Counted from the stretch's first letter, positions 12,060 to 23,689 are shown. The stretch: 64,000 nucleotides of DNA from Amyelois transitella (GCF_032362555.1 NC_083518.1:3546501-3610500); one strand, 5' to 3'. The notes: generated by a model from the letters alone, not told the origin. Numbers and translations are program-made.

Positions 12060-13400
12060 TTATTTTTTATTTGCCCGCTTGAATGCACGCAGTGCGCGGG
12101 CAGACGCATTGGCGCCAGGGGAGGTGGGAGATTTTGAATCGCCCTCGTTCGGTGGTTGCACAGTGACCCGTCGCGCATCTCCTTCATCTACTCCCACGTC
12201 CCCCACGTCCGCCGCGTCTTCAGACTCATCGGCATCCTCCCGACCCACGTCCTCTTTCTCGCGAGATGAGCTCAACTTGGCCTGGGCTAATGAAAAACGG
12301 GACTTATCTTTTACAGGCAATATCTGATCGTGGTGTCTACGCCACTGTAATCCATTGTCCAAACTTACTTTATACGAAACGGGGCCCGTTTTTTCAGAAA
12401 TACTACCTTTTTCCCATCTATTCCCTTTCACAGAATAATTCCGGACCAGGACCGGCTCACCAATGTTCATCGCTCTGGTGGTTCCACCCGCATTGGTTAC
12501 CTGACGTTGCTGTGCGGCACGTACCACTGAAGACAGGTCTGGTCGCAGCGCATCTAAGCGACTGCGCAATCGCCGTCCTAACATAAGGACTGCGGGCGGA
12601 ACTCCCGTAGTTGCATGTTCACAGTTACGATAGGAGAATAAAAACACGTTCAAAGCTTTCTCTACGGATTCCCCTTCATGTAAAGCCCTCTTAATAGCTT
12701 TCTTTACTGTTTTGACTGCGTTTTCTGCTGCCCCATTGCCTTGCGGTCGGTAGGGTGCCGATGTCACGTGCTTGATACAATTTAAAGAACAAAAACTTTT
12801 AAATTCTAAGGAAAAGAATGGTGGGCCGTTGTCCGTTACGAGCTGAGCAGGAAGACCGAATCTAGCGAACACTGTTCTAAATGCTGAAATTGTGGCCTGG
12901 GCGTCGGTGCGGGTCATCGGTATCGCTTCGATCCATTTGGAATGCGCATCTACTATTATAAGGTACCTTGTACCCGCACAGTCGCCAAAGTCTGCATGAA
13001 TACGTTGCCAAGGTACCAGTGGGTATTCCCACGGATGCATCCTAGCGTGGGGGGGTGCATCTCGGACCGCACGACATGCTTCACATGTGCGACAGACATT
13101 TTCTAAATCGTTATCCAATCCTGGCCAATAAACATAATTACGTGACAAATTTTTCATCTTGTTAATCCCTAAATGACCTTCGTGGATTTCTTCTAATACC
13201 GTTTTACGTAATTTTGGAGGGATTATAATTCTATATTTGTATATAAGACAGCCTAATTCCGTAACAATCTCTCTTCTTCGTTCAAAATAAGGCTTTTCTT
13301 CCTCACAACACGCTTTTGACGGCCAACCAAACTTAACATAACCTAAAATCTTACTTAGTAATTCATCACCATTTGTTTGTTTACTAACGTCTCGGAAATC
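12060..13400 (-). CDS. Integrase region of the Mag-like element
   Basis: The bounds are approximate. The region encodes an HHCC zinc-binding domain (HEGHLGINKMKN ... CRTCEAC) followed by the catalytic core (ADFGDCAG, VTDNGPPF and the ENAVKTVKKAIKR helix) and a basic, acidic-tailed C-terminus. It carries out joining of element DNA to the host chromosome in this family. Fossil status as for the whole element. Confidence 0.88.
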   Translation of the reverse strand, partial: DFRDVSKQTNGDELLSKILGYVKFGWPSKACCEEEKPYFERRREIVTELGCLIYKYRIIIPPKLRKTVLEEIHEGHLGINKMKNLSRNYVYWPGLDNDLENVCRTCEACRAVRDAPPHARMHPWEYPLVPWQRIHADFGDCAGTRYLIIVDAHSKWIEAIPMTRTDAQATISAFRTVFARFGLPAQLVTDNGPPFFSLEFKSFCSLNCIKHVTSAPYRPQGNGAAENAVKTVKKAIKRALHEGESVEKALNVFLFSYRNCEHATTGVPPAVLMLGRRLRSRLDALRPDLSSVVRAAQQRQVTNAGGTTRAMNIGEPVLVRNYSVKGNRWEKGSISEKTGPVSYKVSLDNGLQWRRHHDQILPVKDKSRFSLAQAKLSSSREKEDVGREDADESEDAADVGDVGVDEGDARRVTVQPPNEGDSKSPTSPGANASARALRAFKRANKK

Positions 13401-13499
13401 AACCGGTAGGTTGTCGTTATCTATAACTACATTCATATAACCTCGCGGCTGTGTGGTGTAGTTCGCGTTCGGCGCTTTCGGCGTTCACTAGACAAAGGT

Positions 13500-15200
13500 A
13501 AGCGGGACAGCGCATCGGCTGGACCGTTTTCACTCGATCTTATGAATTCTACTTTAAAGTCGTACGCAGCTAAGCGGACGGCCCAGCGCTGTAGCCGGCT
13601 CGCGGCTGTCTGGGGAATGCCCTGTTTCGAACCAAATATATGGCTTAAGGGTTGGTGATCAGTACGCAATGTAAATTGTCTACCGAATAAATAATGATGG
13701 TGACGCGTTACCCCAAAGAATATGGCAAGCGCTTCCTTATCCAACTGACTATAATGTTTCTCAGCCTGGTTGAGCGTGCGCGATGCACAGCTGACGGGGC
13801 GCTCGCCGTCCGGCAGCGCGTGCGCGAGCACCGCGCCCACGCCGTACGCGCTACTGTCTACCGACAGCACAAGGGGTCTCCCTTCCTCATAATGTGCTAG
13901 TACCCGGTCGCTCAATAACGCCTGTTTTGCCTCATTGAACGCGCTTTCACACTCTGTCGACCATTCCCACAAGACGTCTTTCTTCAAAAGTTTCAGTAAT
14001 GGATGTAACATGATACTCAAGTTCGGTATGAATTTACCGTAATAATTTAAAATTCCTAGAAAGCTTTTTAACTGTGTGACGTCAGCTGGTCGTGGAGCAT
14101 TAGCTATGGCGTCTACCTTTTTTGGATCAGGGTGTAAGCCCGTTTTGTCAATGATATAGCCCAGGTATTTGACACTATTTTGTAAGAATTTACATTTCTC
14201 TATTTTAACCGTTAACCCCATGTCCTTCAACCTTTTCAATACCTGTCTCAGATTACATAAATGTATAGCCCTAGTGGCTCCCGTGACGGCGATATCGTCC
14301 AAAAATACAACAGTATTTGGCACTCCCCTTAAGGTCTCTTCCATGAGTCTTTGAAATTTTTCTGGAATACAGGATAAGCCATATCTAAGGAGTACGACGA
14401 TACACGAACGTCCCCAGGTGGGTATTTATTGCAGTATAAGGTTGTGAATCTTCTGTTAAAATCGTTTGTGCGTAAGCATGAGTTAAATCAATTTTACTAA
14501 ATTCCTCCCCACCACTGAGAGTCGAAAATAATTCTTCGATGCGTGGGAGGGGGTAATATTCGCGTTTTAATTTAGGATTTATCGTTACCTTATAGTCCCC
14601 ACATATTCGAATATCGCCATTCTCCTTGACCACAGGTACAATTGGTGTGCCAAACTCGGCATGCTCCACCCGGTATATGGTACCCTCGGCCTCGAGCCGC
14701 TCGAGCTCGGCCCGCACGCGCGCGCGCAGCGCCAGCGGCACGGGCCGCGCGCGAAAGTACACTGGTTCTCGATCCCTTAATTCTAATTTTATTGTTTTTT
14801 TACAGGTGCCTAACTTGTCAGTGAAAACTTCGGGAAATTCTGCAGCCAACCGAGTCACAATCGAGTCCTCATGGATCTCATGAAAAAAACTGATTTGTTT
14901 GATACTTAGCGCTCGAATCCATTCCCTACCGAGTAATGGACGGCTACCATTCTTAATAACATGAAGTGCCAAATTTTTTTTAGTTACTTTTCCAAGAGTC
15001 ACATTTACGGCTATCGATCCGAGAGACTCGATCGGTGAGCCGGCATAGCTGCGTAACAAAATATTCTGACTAGTTATTGGTTTATGTATAAAATGTTGCT
15101 TATAGAAACTTTCACTTATCGCCGAAATGCGACTGCCTGTGTCAATTTCGCACTCTACGGGATAACCATCAATATGCACTTTAATAAAAAAAGGTTTTGT
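13500..15200 (-). CDS. Protease, reverse transcriptase and RNase H region
   Basis: The bounds are approximate and set by domains. In order are an aspartic protease active site (CEIDTGSRISAIS), the reverse transcriptase fingers and palm (RICGDYKVTINP, FSKIDLTHAYAQ, and FLDDIAVTG as the YxDD-type catalytic motif) and a Ty3-type RNase H (LSVDSSAYGVGAVL, LDKEALAIFFG, LRTDHQPLSHIFG). This order places it in Ty3/Gypsy. Fossil status as for the whole element. Confidence 0.88.
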
Positions 15201-15229
15201 ACCTTTAGCCATCAGTTCTATGTTGAAGA

Positions 15230-16079
15230 TGTCCTCGTCATCCGAAATCTCCTCCGGTTCACATACAAAATTCTGTCGACCGAAGGGTTGATTACCATAA
15301 CGCACTTGTTTACACATCACCTTTAAATGACCTCTCTTATTGCACACATCACAGTTATAATTCGCGTACCGGCACCGGTCCGGCGGATGTGCCTTCCCGC
15401 ACCGCCAGCAGGCCGCTGACCCCGCGCCGGCCTGCGCGCCGCGCCCGCTGCCGCCGCGCCCGCTGCCGCCTCGCCTCGTCCTCGCCTGATGCAAGCCCTC
15501 TTCCGCGCCGCTGCTGGTCGCACCTGAAGCCTCCTGCACGCCCACCGAAAGGGCTCCGCTCACTTCCGCGTGCCTCTCTGCAGCCTCCAGCGCGAGAGCC
15601 AGTTCGACCGCCTCCTTATACTTGATATCTTTTTCCGCGAAAATTCTAGATCGCATAGCCTCGTTCGCCAAGCCCGAAACAAATTGATCACGGAGGTTCT
15701 CTTCCAAGTTCGCCTCAAAATTACAGGTTGTAGCGAGATGTTTCAGATTCTGTAGGTAGTCCGTGAGCGTTTCGCCGACTCGCTGTCTACGCAATCGGAA
15801 CACATGGCGTTCCGCGATCTCCGATCGTTGCGGTTCCAGATGTTGTGCCACGAGATTCACTAATTCATCGAAGGTCTTCGACTCGGGATGAGCCGGCGAA
15901 CATAAATCGCACATAAGTGAATATGTGTCTTGACCGACAATCGTTATCAATAACGGAACACGCAATTCGTTTTTGATTTCGTTAAGCACAATATACTGTT
16001 TCACTCGGCGCACGTAGGCCGGCCACTTTTGAGAATTTAAGTCAAAAGGTTCCAATTTTCCTATCGGCATCTTATTCAC
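15230..16079 (-). CDS. Gag region of the Mag-like element
   Basis: The bounds are approximate. It opens with MNKMPIGKLEPFDLNSQKWP, a common start of Mag-type Gag, continues through a helical retrotransposon Gag domain (PQRSEIAERHVFRLRRQR, LTDYLQNLKHLATTC), a GC-rich low-complexity Gly/Ala/Arg linker, and ends with two CCHC zinc knuckles (CWRCGKAHPPDRC and CDVCNKRGHLKVMC). Gag forms the particle that packages element RNA. The GC-rich linker stands out sharply from the AT-rich surroundings. Confidence 0.85.
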
Positions 16080-16120
16080 TTCCCGTTATTTAAACAATCA
16101 CGAATAAACAAACGCGCAAT

Positions 16121-16131
16121 GCTCGTCGCCA
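16121..16131 (-). other. Primer-binding site, tRNA-Ser type
   Basis: One base inside the 5' LTR, the minus strand reads TGGCGACGAGC. Its first ten bases are complementary to the 3' end of serine tRNA(GCU) as I recall it from insects. A tRNA-Ser primer is consistent with the Mag lineage. Confidence 0.65.
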
Positions 16132-16132
16132 G

Positions 16133-16213
16133 TGGAACGTCAATAAAAGATGGCGGTTGCTTACTGACTGGTTTATTAATTCAAAGGTGACATTATATTA
16201 AGTATACCCTACA
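16133..16213 (-). repeat. 5' LTR of the Mag-like element
   Basis: Identical over 81 bp to the repeat at 11,909-11,989. The right neighbour is the GAATC target duplication at 16,214-16,218. Confidence 0.92.
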
Positions 16214-16257
16214 GAATCAAAGGTGAACAATAGAATAAAGCTACAGAATAGTATCAG

Positions 16258-16325
16258 TATAGTAGACTGTTGGCTTTGTCTACCCCACAAGGGATATAGA
16301 CGTGACCATATGTATGTATGTAATA
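16258..16325 (+). repeat. Family A retroposon, 3' end only
   Basis: It matches the last about 65 bases of the family (GTCTACCCCACAAGGGATAT followed by the TATGTATG tail). The head is missing, as in 5'-truncated retroposition. Confidence 0.75.
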
Positions 16326-16542
16326 GTATCCCTTAAAACAAGTCTTGTAGTTACTTTGACCAGCTCCATCGGTGCAATTTGTCTTGTGGTGACCTGTAAG
16401 AACGATTCTAAGGATATCTAGTTCAGGTACCAAACCTTCACAGCAACCTTATTAACCCTCGCTATGATTAAATATATTGTAATGATCTTAATTTAAGTTA
16501 CAAATAAACAAAAGAACTTTATTATCAAATTCTTGAACTTAC

Positions 16543-16840
16543 ACTTAACACTTAAAACTTGCCGTATGGTTCCCGGCACCAATACAAAAAACAATAAGAC
16601 CACTCCATTTCTTTCCCATGGATGTCGTAAAAGGCGACTAAGGGATAGGCTTACAAACTAGGGATTCTTTTTTAGGCGATGGGCTAGCAACCTGTCACTA
16701 TTTGAATCTCAATTCTATTTCTATTATTATATAAGCCAAATAGCTGAACGTGGCCATTCAGTCTTTTCAAGACTGTTGGCTCTGTCTACCCCGCAAGGGA
16801 TATAGACGTGACCATATGTATGTATATGTATGTATGTATG
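16543..16840 (+). repeat. Family A retroposon, near full-length copy
   Basis: This is the best full-length copy. It starts with the head GTTCCCGGCACCAATAC (about 16,569), passes CCATGGATGTCGTAAAAGGC, TTAGGCGATGGGCTAGCAAC and GTCTACCCCGCAAGGGATAT, and ends in a (TATG)n tail. TTGAACTTAC occurs just before it (16,533-16,542) and just after it (16,841-16,850), and fits a target-site duplication. The family is non-coding, so it is either a SINE or the detached tail of a LINE with a microsatellite end (RTE-like). I recognise it as widespread in moths. Confidence 0.82.
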
Positions 16841-16850
16841 TTGAACTTAC

Positions 16851-18396
16851 TTTAATGCTTCCTCAATTTGGATGTTCTCTCCTCTATATTCATTAATTCA
16901 TGTGACTAAATCTGTGAACAAAGTAGCCGGAAGTATTTGCCTACATGGCTATTCGGCTCATCAAAAGAGTGAAGTACCGCGATCCAAGTCCCTTTGTGAA
17001 AGAAGTTTCGCCTGGTTCCCTGAATAATAGATGCGGACCGCGCACGGCAAAAGGAATAGCGTAACAAAGGCTCTCAGACCTCTTAATCTAGATTGATTAA
17101 CTGGGACAAGTATATAGTACAGTAATATGAAATTGTAGGTTTTCCATTGTTATATTTGATATAATAGCCACAAGTTATTTGATTTTCTTTATAATACCAC
17201 AACGTTGGTGTGATTTTAGACACTTCAAGAAACAATTTCTCTACTTCAACGAATTAGGTCTCAACACTTCACGAAGGGATATCGTACCTATACCGTAACA
17301 AAAGCACTCAGACTTCGTAATTTAGATTGATTAACTTGGACAAGTACTCGTACTAGAACGGCAATATGGTAAAATTGTAGGTTTTCTGTTGTTATAGCCA
17401 CAAGTTATATTAATCAAAGGTAGGTATATCAATCAAAATCTAGCTAATATACTTACAGATATTCCTTTGTTTTATTTGATTCGTTGTGTGTCAACGATGT
17501 GAAAAGTATGTAGTATACATATAATCATGTTATATCCCTTGCGGAGTAGACAAACCCAATAGTCTTGAGAAGGCAGATAACCCACGTGATATTTGGCTTA
17601 ATGATAAAATTGAAATTCAAATAGTGACAAGTTGCTAGCCGAACGCATAAATGAAGAATCCCAAGTTTATTAGCGTATCCCTTCGTCGCCTTTTATAACA
17701 TTAATTTTGAAAAACGGTTTACCATATTAAACAGACTTACCTTGCTGAACCCACAATTTAGTACTTTTATATTTCTCAAAAAGTATTTTAGAAATAATTG
17801 CGGATACATAATACGAGTAGTGCGTTGAAACCACATCATCTATTTTGAAAATTATCTTTTTTATCTGACGACATAATTTTTTATGAATTGCTTATACAAC
17901 AGTATAAAAGCTTTAATATTGAAGTAATTGTTCACCGAAAATTGAATATTATACAATCATTTTCAATACAATTATTAATGTTTGATTAGATATAAATTAG
18001 TTTCATTTGTTATCAAACTGCAATTGATCTAATAAATAATGCAATTCTAATAAATAACACTACTGAAATCTAAATTACATATTCCAGTCATTCATGATAT
18101 AATGAATATCTGTTTATCGATCATTTCAGAATATTGGAGTTATCGTATTGGGTGTTACCACAAAATGTATAAACAATAATTAATGTTTGTTTACTTGATT
18201 CAATATTACATTCATGACCGTGGCGATAATGCCTCAATTCAAAGCTACTGAATAAAATTATTCTAGCGTTAACCTGAGGTTTCTGTAAGACCTTTTAGTT
18301 CAAAATATGTAGGTTTTTCAAGAGAATACAATTCCTCAGAACATAAACGAGAGTTATTCAATAGTAAAGTTTCGTAAACACAAAACCTATGTAAAA
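16851..18396. other. Non-coding stretch with retroposon debris
   Basis: No gene is supported. Two related segments, 17,040-17,150 and 17,290-17,410, share about 60 bases (CTCAGAC ... TTTAGATTGATTAACT ... GGACAAGTA) and so form a diverged direct duplication. A truncated family A copy lies at 17,530-17,700. Confidence 0.5.
17530..17700 (-). repeat. Family A retroposon, reverse copy
   Basis: On the minus strand it matches the middle and end of the family (TTGGCTTAATGATA and ATTCAAATAGTGACAAGTTG on plus). The head is missing and the tail is eroded. Confidence 0.75.
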
Positions 18397-18714
18397 TTAC
18401 AACGGTGTAACCATGTAACTGTAAGAATTTTTTGTACTTACAAGGTATTCAATTACTCGTAGATGCTTACTTAGCCGCGCATCGTTTATTTTTGTAATAT
18501 ATCCATCATTGTTATCAGAAATGTAAGCAACATAACTCAGTGACTGGGCTTCTCTGCATTCAAACAAAAAACTAGTAGTCCCAGTCCACAGATGAAATAA
18601 ATAAGGTGGATCGCCACCACAATACAAGGCCGTGGCGCACGCCATTAAAAAGACGAGTTTTTCAATAAGGGTTTTAGCAATTGCTTCCTTTTTACATCCT
18701 CTCCTTTCAGCCAT
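18397..18714 (-). CDS. Candidate exon, hypothetical 105-codon frame
   Basis: The minus-strand ATG frame starts MAERRGCKKEAIAKTLIEKL, then has a hydrophobic run (LVFLMACATALY) that could be a signal anchor, and ends MVTPL. It holds a textbook splice donor, GTAAGTAC, right after the codons for IEYL (about 18,437), so a real exon could end there. I recognise no family and see no partner exon. The surroundings are otherwise non-coding. It may be a chance frame. Confidence 0.22.
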   Translation of the reverse strand: MAERRGCKKEAIAKTLIEKLVFLMACATALYCGGDPPYLFHLWTGTTSFLFECREAQSLSYVAYISDNNDGYITKINDARLSKHLRVIEYLVSTKNSYSYMVTPL

Positions 18715-19487
18715 AAACGAAGGCTGTCAACCGCCGCCATTGAAATCGGTCTCCTTTAATTTTGAAGCCAATAAATCTCGTAATCCGCCAGTGGAATTTA
18801 TATCGGCCATTTAATGTCAATAAAAGAGAGATGCCTTTTTGCGGCCCGACGAATGTTGCGCAAATTTTACATACAAAGGTGTACGGTGGAACTTCATACT
18901 CTAGCCGGGATAGGCGACGGCGAATGATTTATACTAGTCATTGTTACGGCAAGTGGGACGATACAAACCTGCCTATAATAATGTATCTAAACATACCTAC
19001 ATGTGTATAATAACGTTTGCTAGGTGACTAGTATAGATATATACCTAGATAATGCAAGATATAGTCAAAACTACCGGGTACTATTTCTCAATCCAACGAA
19101 AGATTATTTTACATAAATGTTGCGAAGAACTTCCTGTAACTGTCCACAAAAATGACAGCAAGACAAATGATAAATCTACATTTATTTAGATTTTATATAG
19201 AGCTGAGAATTCGAATGAACAAAAGTAGCATGCTACTCTTTAAGGTCCAATCTAGTAGAGTAATAACTGAATCCACTGTTACGCTGTTAAGAACTAAATC
19301 TATTCGACTATACATATTTTGATGACAATCGTGGCCAGACAAAGTGTCAATATTTGTTCACGAACAATTGTAATTACTGACGCGATTCACGCTACATTCA
19401 ATTAAGTGCTACATTTACTTGACTAATATCATTCAGCCTAAATACATATGTATATACATAAACTGTGACGATGATTGTGTCCATACA

Positions 19488-19550
19488 TACATATATAAAA
19501 TCACGCCTCTTTCCCAGAGGGGTAGGCAGAGACTACCATTGTGAGATTGT
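19488..19550 (-). repeat. Family B retroposon fragment
   Basis: The plus strand reads ATAAAATCACGCCTCTTTCC and AGAGGGGTAGGCAGAGACTA, the reverse of the tail of family B, a short moth repeat. Other copies are at 23,690, 28,725 and 32,920. Confidence 0.7.
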
Positions 19551-20054
19551 GTTCAAGTTAAATTATAAAGTAATAGTGTCTAATCGAAGTGTTTAAATCT
19601 ATCTCGCCTATGTAAATAGTATACAAACCACATTTTACACAATAAAAATATCATCCATACATTCGTCCTTATATTCAAGAAGAAGGCATTGCAGCTGTTG
19701 ATTACAATCTTATCAACAATAGTATTTACGACCACTTTAAAATGGTTATTGGATTGCTACCTCTTTTTGCAATCGAGTAAAATAATGATAGACACAAATC
19801 GTCAAATCAATCACACAAATGACATTACCTCCAAATCACAAATCAAAAGGTAGTTGAAAAATAAAGAGAAAAAGAGATGACGCTTTAAAAAAAATATGCG
19901 GTATTTCGGTTTGAAGCTACCTATCAATATCAATACTTCAATAAATAATAAAATGCCTTGTTGTAAAAGTGTGCCTGTATATTGATATAAAAACAAACTG
20001 TATATTTTTAAATTGCAATTATTCAATGTATTCTCTCGTCCACATTTCTATTTT

Positions 20055-20245
20055 AAGTTTGGATAATTGTAAAGCTGGCGTTATTGAAGAAAATGCTGCT
20101 GTGCAGTTTGCTACCGCTTCTGCACTGACGCTATGAAAGCGGCAGTAAACTAAGTTTTAAGTTATTTATTTGATATCAACTAATGTTTGAAATGTTCTAT
20201 CATAATGAATAAATATTTTTAATTTGAATTTTGAACTGTTATTTA
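20055..20245 (+). repeat. Family D retroposon tail
   Basis: GCAGTTTGCTACCGCTTCTG, CACTGACG and GCGGCAGTAAACTAAG, followed by an AT-rich run with AATAAA-like words, also occur in diverged form at 63,262-63,460. This is the 3' end of a dispersed moth retroposon, probably LINE-derived. Confidence 0.55.
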
Positions 20246-20333
20246 GCTGTTTATGTATCTAATATAATATTGGACTAATTTTGATGAAACTTTTATGTTT
20301 TTGTTGGTTTGCAGCATATTGGTTACAAATCAT

Positions 20334-20437
20334 ACATACATATGGTCACGTCTTTATCCCTTGCGGGGTAGACAGAGCCAACAGTCTTAAAAAGACTGAA
20401 TGGCAACGTTCAGCTATTACTTTATTATTATTAGATA
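20334..20437 (-). repeat. Family A retroposon with target duplication
   Basis: A 5'-truncated copy keeps the tail and last about 90 bases. GTTACAAATCAT flanks it on both sides (20,322-20,333 and 20,438-20,449), a 12-bp target-site duplication. This shows retroposition by a LINE-type enzyme. Confidence 0.85.
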
Positions 20438-21301
20438 GTTACAAATCATTTGGGAAATAAGAACAATGATGTATCATTATGTTCGACTCTACCACACGAG
20501 GACACTTTAAAAAATGTATTTGTGTTTGTAACTAATAAATTAACACAAACAGAAAAAACCTTCAATTAATCCTGAAGTTTTTTTTTTTCTGGAAAGTCCC
20601 AAGTAGTTTGAAATTAAAATTAGTTTTAATTTAATCTGCTATTTATCTGTTCTCTCCATACTTGTTTAGCGTGCAAGCCTAACTACGGAGAGTCAACTGC
20701 AAATTGCTGCGTGTTACTCTGCCTACGCCCTGATAGGAGTGTAAAACCAGCGGTCCCGTATCTGAAAGGCAAATTGGACATAAAATAATGACACTGATGA
20801 GACTTCTCTAGGCATTCCACGTCTATCTGTAAGTCTAGTAGACCAAGATACCTACTAAATTAATTGCCTATTTAACTGCCTTAATTGGTGGTAGTACTTT
20901 GATAAAATCCTCACGGCTTTTTCCGGGGGGTACCTAAGCAGAAACTTCATCTTTCTACTGGTTATTATCGTATATTTTTCGGATACATCACTCTCATTGA
21001 CCGAGATGATCTCGGTAGTTTAGTGTTCTTCTTACCTGAACTTGGAAGCCAAGACAGAAGCCGCATAAAGGTAAATAACGCAATCCAGGATCCTATCATA
21101 GGTGCCCCAATTCTTTTTCAAAGAGTAGGAGATGTCGTTACATCTCCTCTTCCTCTTTCTCCGGGCGTAAGAACAACGGTAGAAGAATATAATTGTATCT
21201 CCCTTTCTTCGTAAACTTTTAAAAACTACTTACTACCTAATTTCTTCAAATGACCCTTTTAAGAAACTTAAGTAGATAATAAGAAATCTTACTAATAATA
21301 C

Positions 21302-21462
21302 AGTCCATTATTCACTTCACCAACGTTGACAAGACATAGTACCTATGTCTTAGCATCTCTCTTCTCTCTCTATAATTGGACTGACTGAACTGAACAGAGA
21401 TGGACAGAGAGGGAAGATACTTAATGCACCTCGTCAATGTTAGTGAATAGGCCCTCAGGGCC
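21302..21462. repeat. MITE-like element with inverted ends
   Basis: The left end reads TTATTCACTTCACCAACGTTGACAAG-like sequence. The right end, read on the minus strand, gives CTATTCACTAACATTGACGAGG, so the ends are imperfect inverted repeats around a CT/GA-rich centre. A partial relative lies at 25,283-25,355 (GGGCCTATTCACTCATGTTGA). The family is common in moths as far as I recall, and has no coding capacity. Confidence 0.55.
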
Positions 21463-23689
21463 AGAACGCAAGACCATATCAATCGGAGCGGAATATGCAT
21501 ACGCGTATGACATTCTCAGGACTGCCTCCAGTCAAATACAGTGTAGTGAATTAACCAATTTCTGATAATCCATGACAGCACAGCATCAAACCTCCAATGC
21601 GTACTTACTATTGTTTCCCCTTCAAAACCTATTTTAGATGGTAAATATTATGTTGTAAGTAGTTTAACGATTTAGGAACACAAAGATTATGTATGCGTAT
21701 TTTTAGGTTTCGAAAACCTCCATAACAAGTGCCATAGAGTCCTTCTATCCCTGAGTCATAAATGAATGGTTCACTGGTAATCCTTCTAGCATTAAGTCCG
21801 CCAATAAGGCTATACCTACACTTGTATTTTGTGCAATGAAGTTTAAATAAATAAAAATATAATAGGTACATTTAGATTTTCTCATTATATGGCCATAAAA
21901 GCGTGTTGCACTCCCCGTCTATCACATCTATAACAAAACTGCAGCGCGCCCGCGTCTTGGATAATCATCGTTTTTCAATCGAAATGCCAAATGGCATTTC
22001 CATTGAGCAAATGGCTGGATCGTGCGCTTTGTCGTCCCGACTCCCGGATCGCGGAAAGCGGTACGATAACGCCAGATGATACAGTTCGCAAGGGGAGATC
22101 GACCGTACATTCAGACTAATAACTTCTTGCTTATCCTTGTGTATTATGTTTAAAAGATAAAAAGTAGGTTGACAGAAGTGCGCAAATTCACACCTTTGCC
22201 TCCGCTTGCCAGGAAGCTGACGAGGTTTATAAAAGTCCATGCTACTTCCCTTACATTGCATTTGCAAAACTATAATACCTAATACTATTCTTCATACAAA
22301 TTTTATAAATGAGAAAATCTGTGACGATATGTTGTTAAAATAGTAAATTTCACTTAAAATACTGGACAAATTTTGATGAAAAATTTTTGAAACACGTGTA
22401 GAATGAAATCTAGAATAACATTTTTCAAAAATTCTCACGCGTGCGAAGCCAAGCTTTTTTCTATTAAACAACACGAGTCCCTTAATTGATAAGACTTAAA
22501 GACAAAAATAACTATAGGTAAGTATGTGATTCTTGTATTCAGCATGATCCTGCTTTCGCCAAGAAAGGTTAGCTTCAGTCATAGAATTCTGAATAATAAG
22601 GCAATTTCTGTAATCTCAATATTGATAGGCAACCGAGCCAACAAAAAATGGCTTGAACTGTACTCAGCGATAGTCATTCTCAGTCCTTACCCGATCTCCC
22701 TATGAATGCCTACACTCGATACAAAGGGTATTGAAGCCATTGGGGCTTTCATCTCGTCGCAGATGAATGCCGGAGCTACTGTGACCTATAAAATATTGCA
22801 AAGGCCATGTCGGAGCAGCTAATATGGCGAATACCTAACAAACTGTCGGAGCCGGCACAAAGAACTCGTTTTGGAACAGCTATCAATTTTTAAAACTGTT
22901 AGAATTATTATTATTTTTTTTTTAAGGTTATCAGTTTTTTATTTATTTATTTTTTTACAAAAATGTAAACGGTGGTACCGGCTCTATGAAGGTAAGAAGT
23001 CCCTATACCTACGAGTAATCCAAAAACTTTACACTTCCCAAGGGGAGATGAAAATTTTAAATTTCATTAATTGGTTTTATGATAGGCATTCTCTCTCATC
23101 ATCAAACGCGTTCATCTTTCACAACTTACACACCTGAGACTTATGCTGTGAAAAAGAGTAAGGAAAATTGTAGCAGTCAACATTAAAATCGTTAGCCATA
23201 GAAAAGGCACATTAATTTCAAGAGATTTAAATGTAAGAAACTGACATAGTCACACGTTATTTCTATTAATATGGTTTCAATTATTTTTGTTGAAATAATT
23301 ACAAAAATATAATGAAGTTAGTTTTAATTAAAATGAATAATATGCAAACTTTTTTAAACTCTGTCAAGATTTACAAACACGTCAGAATTCATCATGACAT
23401 AGTCCACCTGAAGCTCTGATGAAAAGTTAAAAATTTTCAAGTGAAATTAATTAATGGAAACCAAATTACTGTGCTAATAACAATGGTAATCAAAGACGAA
23501 TGCGGTGCCTGCTACAGGCCTGCGGGCAAAAGGCTAGCCCTTTTCGCACCTCAAGGGGATTACCAGTGTTACGCCGATAGCTACGTCAAATGCTTTTGGG
23601 GGCTGTGCGACCTTCATAAGAGCCATGAGGGCTTGATCAATAGTCAGGAGGACAAAGGTAAAGGAATATTCTTCACAGAAATTTTCTGA

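Larger units (their letters stand above)
11904..16218 (-). mobile_element. Mag-family Ty3/Gypsy LTR retrotransposon
   Basis: A complete-length element on the minus strand is bounded by 81-bp LTRs that are identical to each other and by a 5-bp GAATC target duplication (11,904-11,908 and 16,214-16,218). The LTRs start TGTAGGG and end TTCCA in element orientation. A primer-binding site and a polypurine tract sit next to them. Parts in order are Gag with two zinc knuckles, protease, reverse transcriptase, RNase H and integrase, the Ty3/Gypsy order. Very short LTRs and a total of about 4.3 kb match the Mag lineage first described in Bombyx mori. Identical LTRs argue for a recent insertion. The polyprotein reading looks nearly whole, with about two breaks, so this copy is best treated as a young fossil. 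Confidence 0.9.

Noticed and set aside
12079-12586. Plus-strand frames opposite the integrase region
   Set aside because: They are shadows of the retrotransposon's minus-strand coding DNA.
21965-22267. 100-codon minus-strand frame
   Set aside because: No similarity to known proteins and no splice or promoter signals that support it.
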